Of a DNA stretch of 64,000 bases, positions 61,322-64,000 are shown one piece after another (positions within the stretch are counted from its first letter, which is position 1; each line of letters begins with the position of its first letter). Both the position numbers and the translations under genes were made by a program. Source of the stretch: Sipunculus nudus (Eukaryota > Annelida > Sipuncula > Golfingiida > Sipunculidae); assembly GCA_026874595.1 (NCBI GenBank), contig CM049307.1, forward strand, positions 63,392,370 through 63,456,369, in the 5' to 3' direction. Below the pieces are notes generated by a model. It did not search any database. It was not told the origin of the DNA and was given only the letters and a program-made list of their open reading frames with translations.

Positions 61322-62118
61322 AGGTCTGGAGCTATATAAGATCTATACCCACGCAGAATTTCAGGCCAAAACCTCAAACCAGTCCTAAGATATTAGCATG
61401 GATGTCTGCTGTGTAAACATATTTATAGGTGGTGCTACCTACCAAAACAACAAGATCTATCCAAAATGTATGCACATGCAAAATTTCAGGCAGATAAGTC
61501 AAACAAATAGATGGACACCTTGCAAAAATAGTTGCAGGTGGTGCCACAAGTTTTGTGTGTCTTAAGGTTGAGCTATGTAAGATTGATCTATAAACATGCA
61601 AAATTTTAAGCCCATACACTAAACCATTAGCATTGATATCTGCAGCATAAACATGATTATAGGTGGTGCAACCAGTCATAAAAACAAGAAATCTACACAA
61701 GATGTGTACACATGCAAAATTTCAGGCAGATAATTCAAACCATTGCCCAGATATGAATGATTTGAACCCAAGGCAGACAAACAGATGGACGCTGTGCAAA
61801 AATGGTTGCAGGTGGAGCCACCAGTTTTTTGTATCGTATAAAGGTATCCAAGAGCTACACTCATGCAACATTTTAGCCCAATTTGTCAAACAAGTCCCAA
61901 TTAAGATATGTGCAAACAGATGCACAGATGGATGCTCTGCAGGGAGGAAAGGTCAGAGGTCAACCCAAAATAAGGGCGCAGCAGTTCACATGTGACCAAA
62001 TCATAATTCTGAGCTTCATAAAATCCAGTTGTTACGAAGGAGTTCTCCGGAAACTATGCTGAAGCGGCGGCATCCGGCTGAAAACAAAGTATCCACAAAA
62101 CTTTGTTTTGGTGGATAC
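61322..62118 (+). mobile_element. Family C copy C5 (5' truncated)
   Basis: Interior units as in C2 (CATGCAAAATTTCAGGCAGA at 61474 and 61711) run to GGAGTTCTCCGGAAACTATG and the end CAAAACTTTGTTTTGGTGGATAC, with the inverted motif at 62106-62118. The 5' motif is missing. The many short ORFs here are in repeat sequence. Confidence 0.66.
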
Positions 62119-64000
62119 AAAAAAGGGGATTAATAGGGGAAGAGAAACAAAATGGGGTTTCCAAAAGAGGGACAAAAGGAAAAAAAAGGGCATGGCATGG
62201 CAAATAAGTGGGGCAAAAAGAAACATATATATGAAAATGTGTCTATCCAGAAACAAGAGTGGCTGCCTTGTTGATTGATACAGGCCAGTGCTGATTGGCA
62301 GCACAGATGGCTGGAATTCTGCAGACCCTGACAAATTGAACCCAGTCTTGCTGGTGTCAGGGAAGAGGTTTGTCATATGCTGATGATAAGACCACAAGAT
62401 ATCAGTCTGAATCAGTATAACCTCAATCTGGAGACATCCCTGTCATTCAGAGTCACCTACAAAAAGACAAAGCGGGGCCCTAGTTTGCCTGAGCACATTT
62501 AACATCATCATGTGACCACTACCTGGGAAAAAAGTAAAAAATTTGGTTTTGTGTAATACTTCTTTATACTTGCAAGGATGAAACAAAAAAATAATGGTCA
62601 TACCGATTATGAATTTCTTTGAATGTCATTATACAAATGATAAACTCTGAAATACTGAAGCAATCTGCACAACACAATTCTTCCCCTGGCTCAACATCCC
62701 GCACACTTCTCCAACCTCCAGTCGGAATATTGTTCACAATTAATTTTTTCCCTACTTCAAGGTAAATGGTATTTATATAGTTAAAAGTTTCAATTCTATG
62801 TTTACTAAGGTTGAAATACAAAAGTCAAAGTTTCAAATTTTCAAATTCAGGTTGAGATATAGAAGTCAAGGATTTCTATTTATTAGTTTAAAACACAACA
62901 GCAAAAGTTCAATACATTTCATGGTAAAAGATAAGTCTGAAGTTTCCATATTTAAAGGTCAAAGACCTGGCTATACAGGAAAAAAAGACCATTTTTACAG
63001 CAGCACACACAGGAAGCCAAGACTATCAACCAACCAATAAAATGATCCGGTCTAGTACTGTACACTAAGTTATACAGGGTTTTTGTTTAATCAGCAGGCT
63101 TTAGCCATTTCAGCCAAGTTTAAATTCTGAATAATAAATACTTGTATCAACAGTGAGAATTATGATATGGGCTGACAGCTTGCCAAATGTTGTCTCAGTG
63201 CCCTTACAATTTCATTTTATTAAGACGTACCAGGAATATTTTTTTTACAGGTGCTCATCCCCAGTAGCATCAGGTGGTAAATAGGAAAGGTGAATGATTA
63301 TACCTCAACCTTATGGCAAAGGATAATATGTTTTACTCTTGGTTATTTGTTTAGTCTAGTTGTTAGAAACTTCATGCAAAAAGGTTTTAACATATTTTGA
63401 TACAAATTTACAGAAGACTAGGATAACATCCATGGAACATTCCATTACATTTAGGATGTAATCTGAATCACCATTACATGTTTTAATTCAAATTATTCTA
63501 TCCCAAAGTGACATACAGCTACTTAATCTTTCTAATGAAGTTATTCCCTGGTAGTAAGGGGCTGCTTTGTCTTGGAGGTGACCTGGAATGGGGTTGTGGA
63601 ACTTTGCTTGGTGTGTGCACAGCTCATTTTCATAAGAATCCTGGCAGTGGTTTGTGGGCATCTCTGACTACTTCTTGATAAAAGTGCAATACACTGTGTA
63701 TCAGTGACCCAAATGTCATATTCACTAAAGCCAGAGTTTTCACATGCAACCTGTAACATTCCGGTTTTAGTGTTAACACAAAGTGGCAGTGAAGATGAGT
63801 AGTTTTGAGAAACTGTGAGAAATATACCAGTCAGGGTTGTTCAAGGACCCAGGCTGAAACCAGGCTGAAACTGTGAATATTCACAGACATTGTATGGACA
63901 AACAAAGATACAAGCAATGCATAACAATACCTGAGCCATTTTCAACAGCAGAGGTAATCATGAAACAGCAGATCATCTCCAAAATATGCCAGATAGCCAT
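62119..64000. other. Right end, nothing assigned
   Basis: AT-rich DNA upstream of the receptor gene. Short ORFs exist but none shows a domain or convincing splice structure. Confidence 0.5.

Noticed and set aside
61374..62397. Several overlapping ORFs over 100 codons near the right end
   Set aside because: Most lie within family A and C repeat sequence and occur in similar form in other copies; the one at 62032-62397 is low-complexity and has no domain.
62564..62821. Minus-strand ORF containing RDVEPGEELCC, reminiscent of SET-domain proteins
   Set aside because: The match is a few residues only, the rest does not fit and splice sites are poor.

Overview
The window is AT-rich animal genomic DNA, most likely from a lophotrochozoan invertebrate and plausibly a mollusc. 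The evidence is an intron-rich neuronal receptor gene with GT-AG introns, very long introns, and repeats with internal tandem arrays of the pearl/DINE (Helentron-associated) kind known from mollusc genomes. No prokaryotic or organellar feature was seen, and the species cannot be named from sequence alone.

One host gene is recognised. It lies on the minus strand from about 55.8 kb down to 3.3 kb and leaves the window on the left. Seven exons (55297-55776, 26535-26728, 14632-14745, 13999-14174, 7132-7321, 5398-5512, 3310-3533) join with consistent phases. They encode about 497 residues: the amino-terminal domain of an NMDA-type ionotropic glutamate receptor subunit and the first part of its ligand-binding segment S1. 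The pore and the rest of the ligand-binding domain lie outside the window. GluN2 and GluN3 resemblances are mixed, so the subunit class is left open. A symmetric 87-nt candidate cassette exon (21177-21263) lies at the position equivalent to the N1 (exon 5) cassette of GluN1. The first intron is 28.6 kb and opens with a 19-bp tandem array of splice-donor-like units.

Almost everything else is repeats inside introns or upstream DNA. Left edge to 3.3 kb: a 63-bp minisatellite, a tRNA-SINE relic and a 54-bp satellite. From 8.4 to 13.2 kb and 15.8 to 21.1 kb: nested Helentron-like families A and C, one copy of A split by a nearly intact pogo/Tigger transposon (17819-20851). From 27.8 to 30.1 kb: family D and an old family A copy. 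From 30.1 to 40.5 kb: mostly featureless intron. From 40.5 to 53.3 kb: families A, B and C, with a deleted Tigger element (46585-47857) inside B. From 59.6 to 62.1 kb: a composite of A and C. The rest of the right end has no supported gene.

The repeat families share one architecture: a 5' subterminal motif whose inverted copy sits at the 3' end in or beside a hairpin, followed by A-rich sequence. Families A, B and C also carry the same perfect 12-bp palindrome, GGTGGCGCCACC, although their remaining sequence differs.
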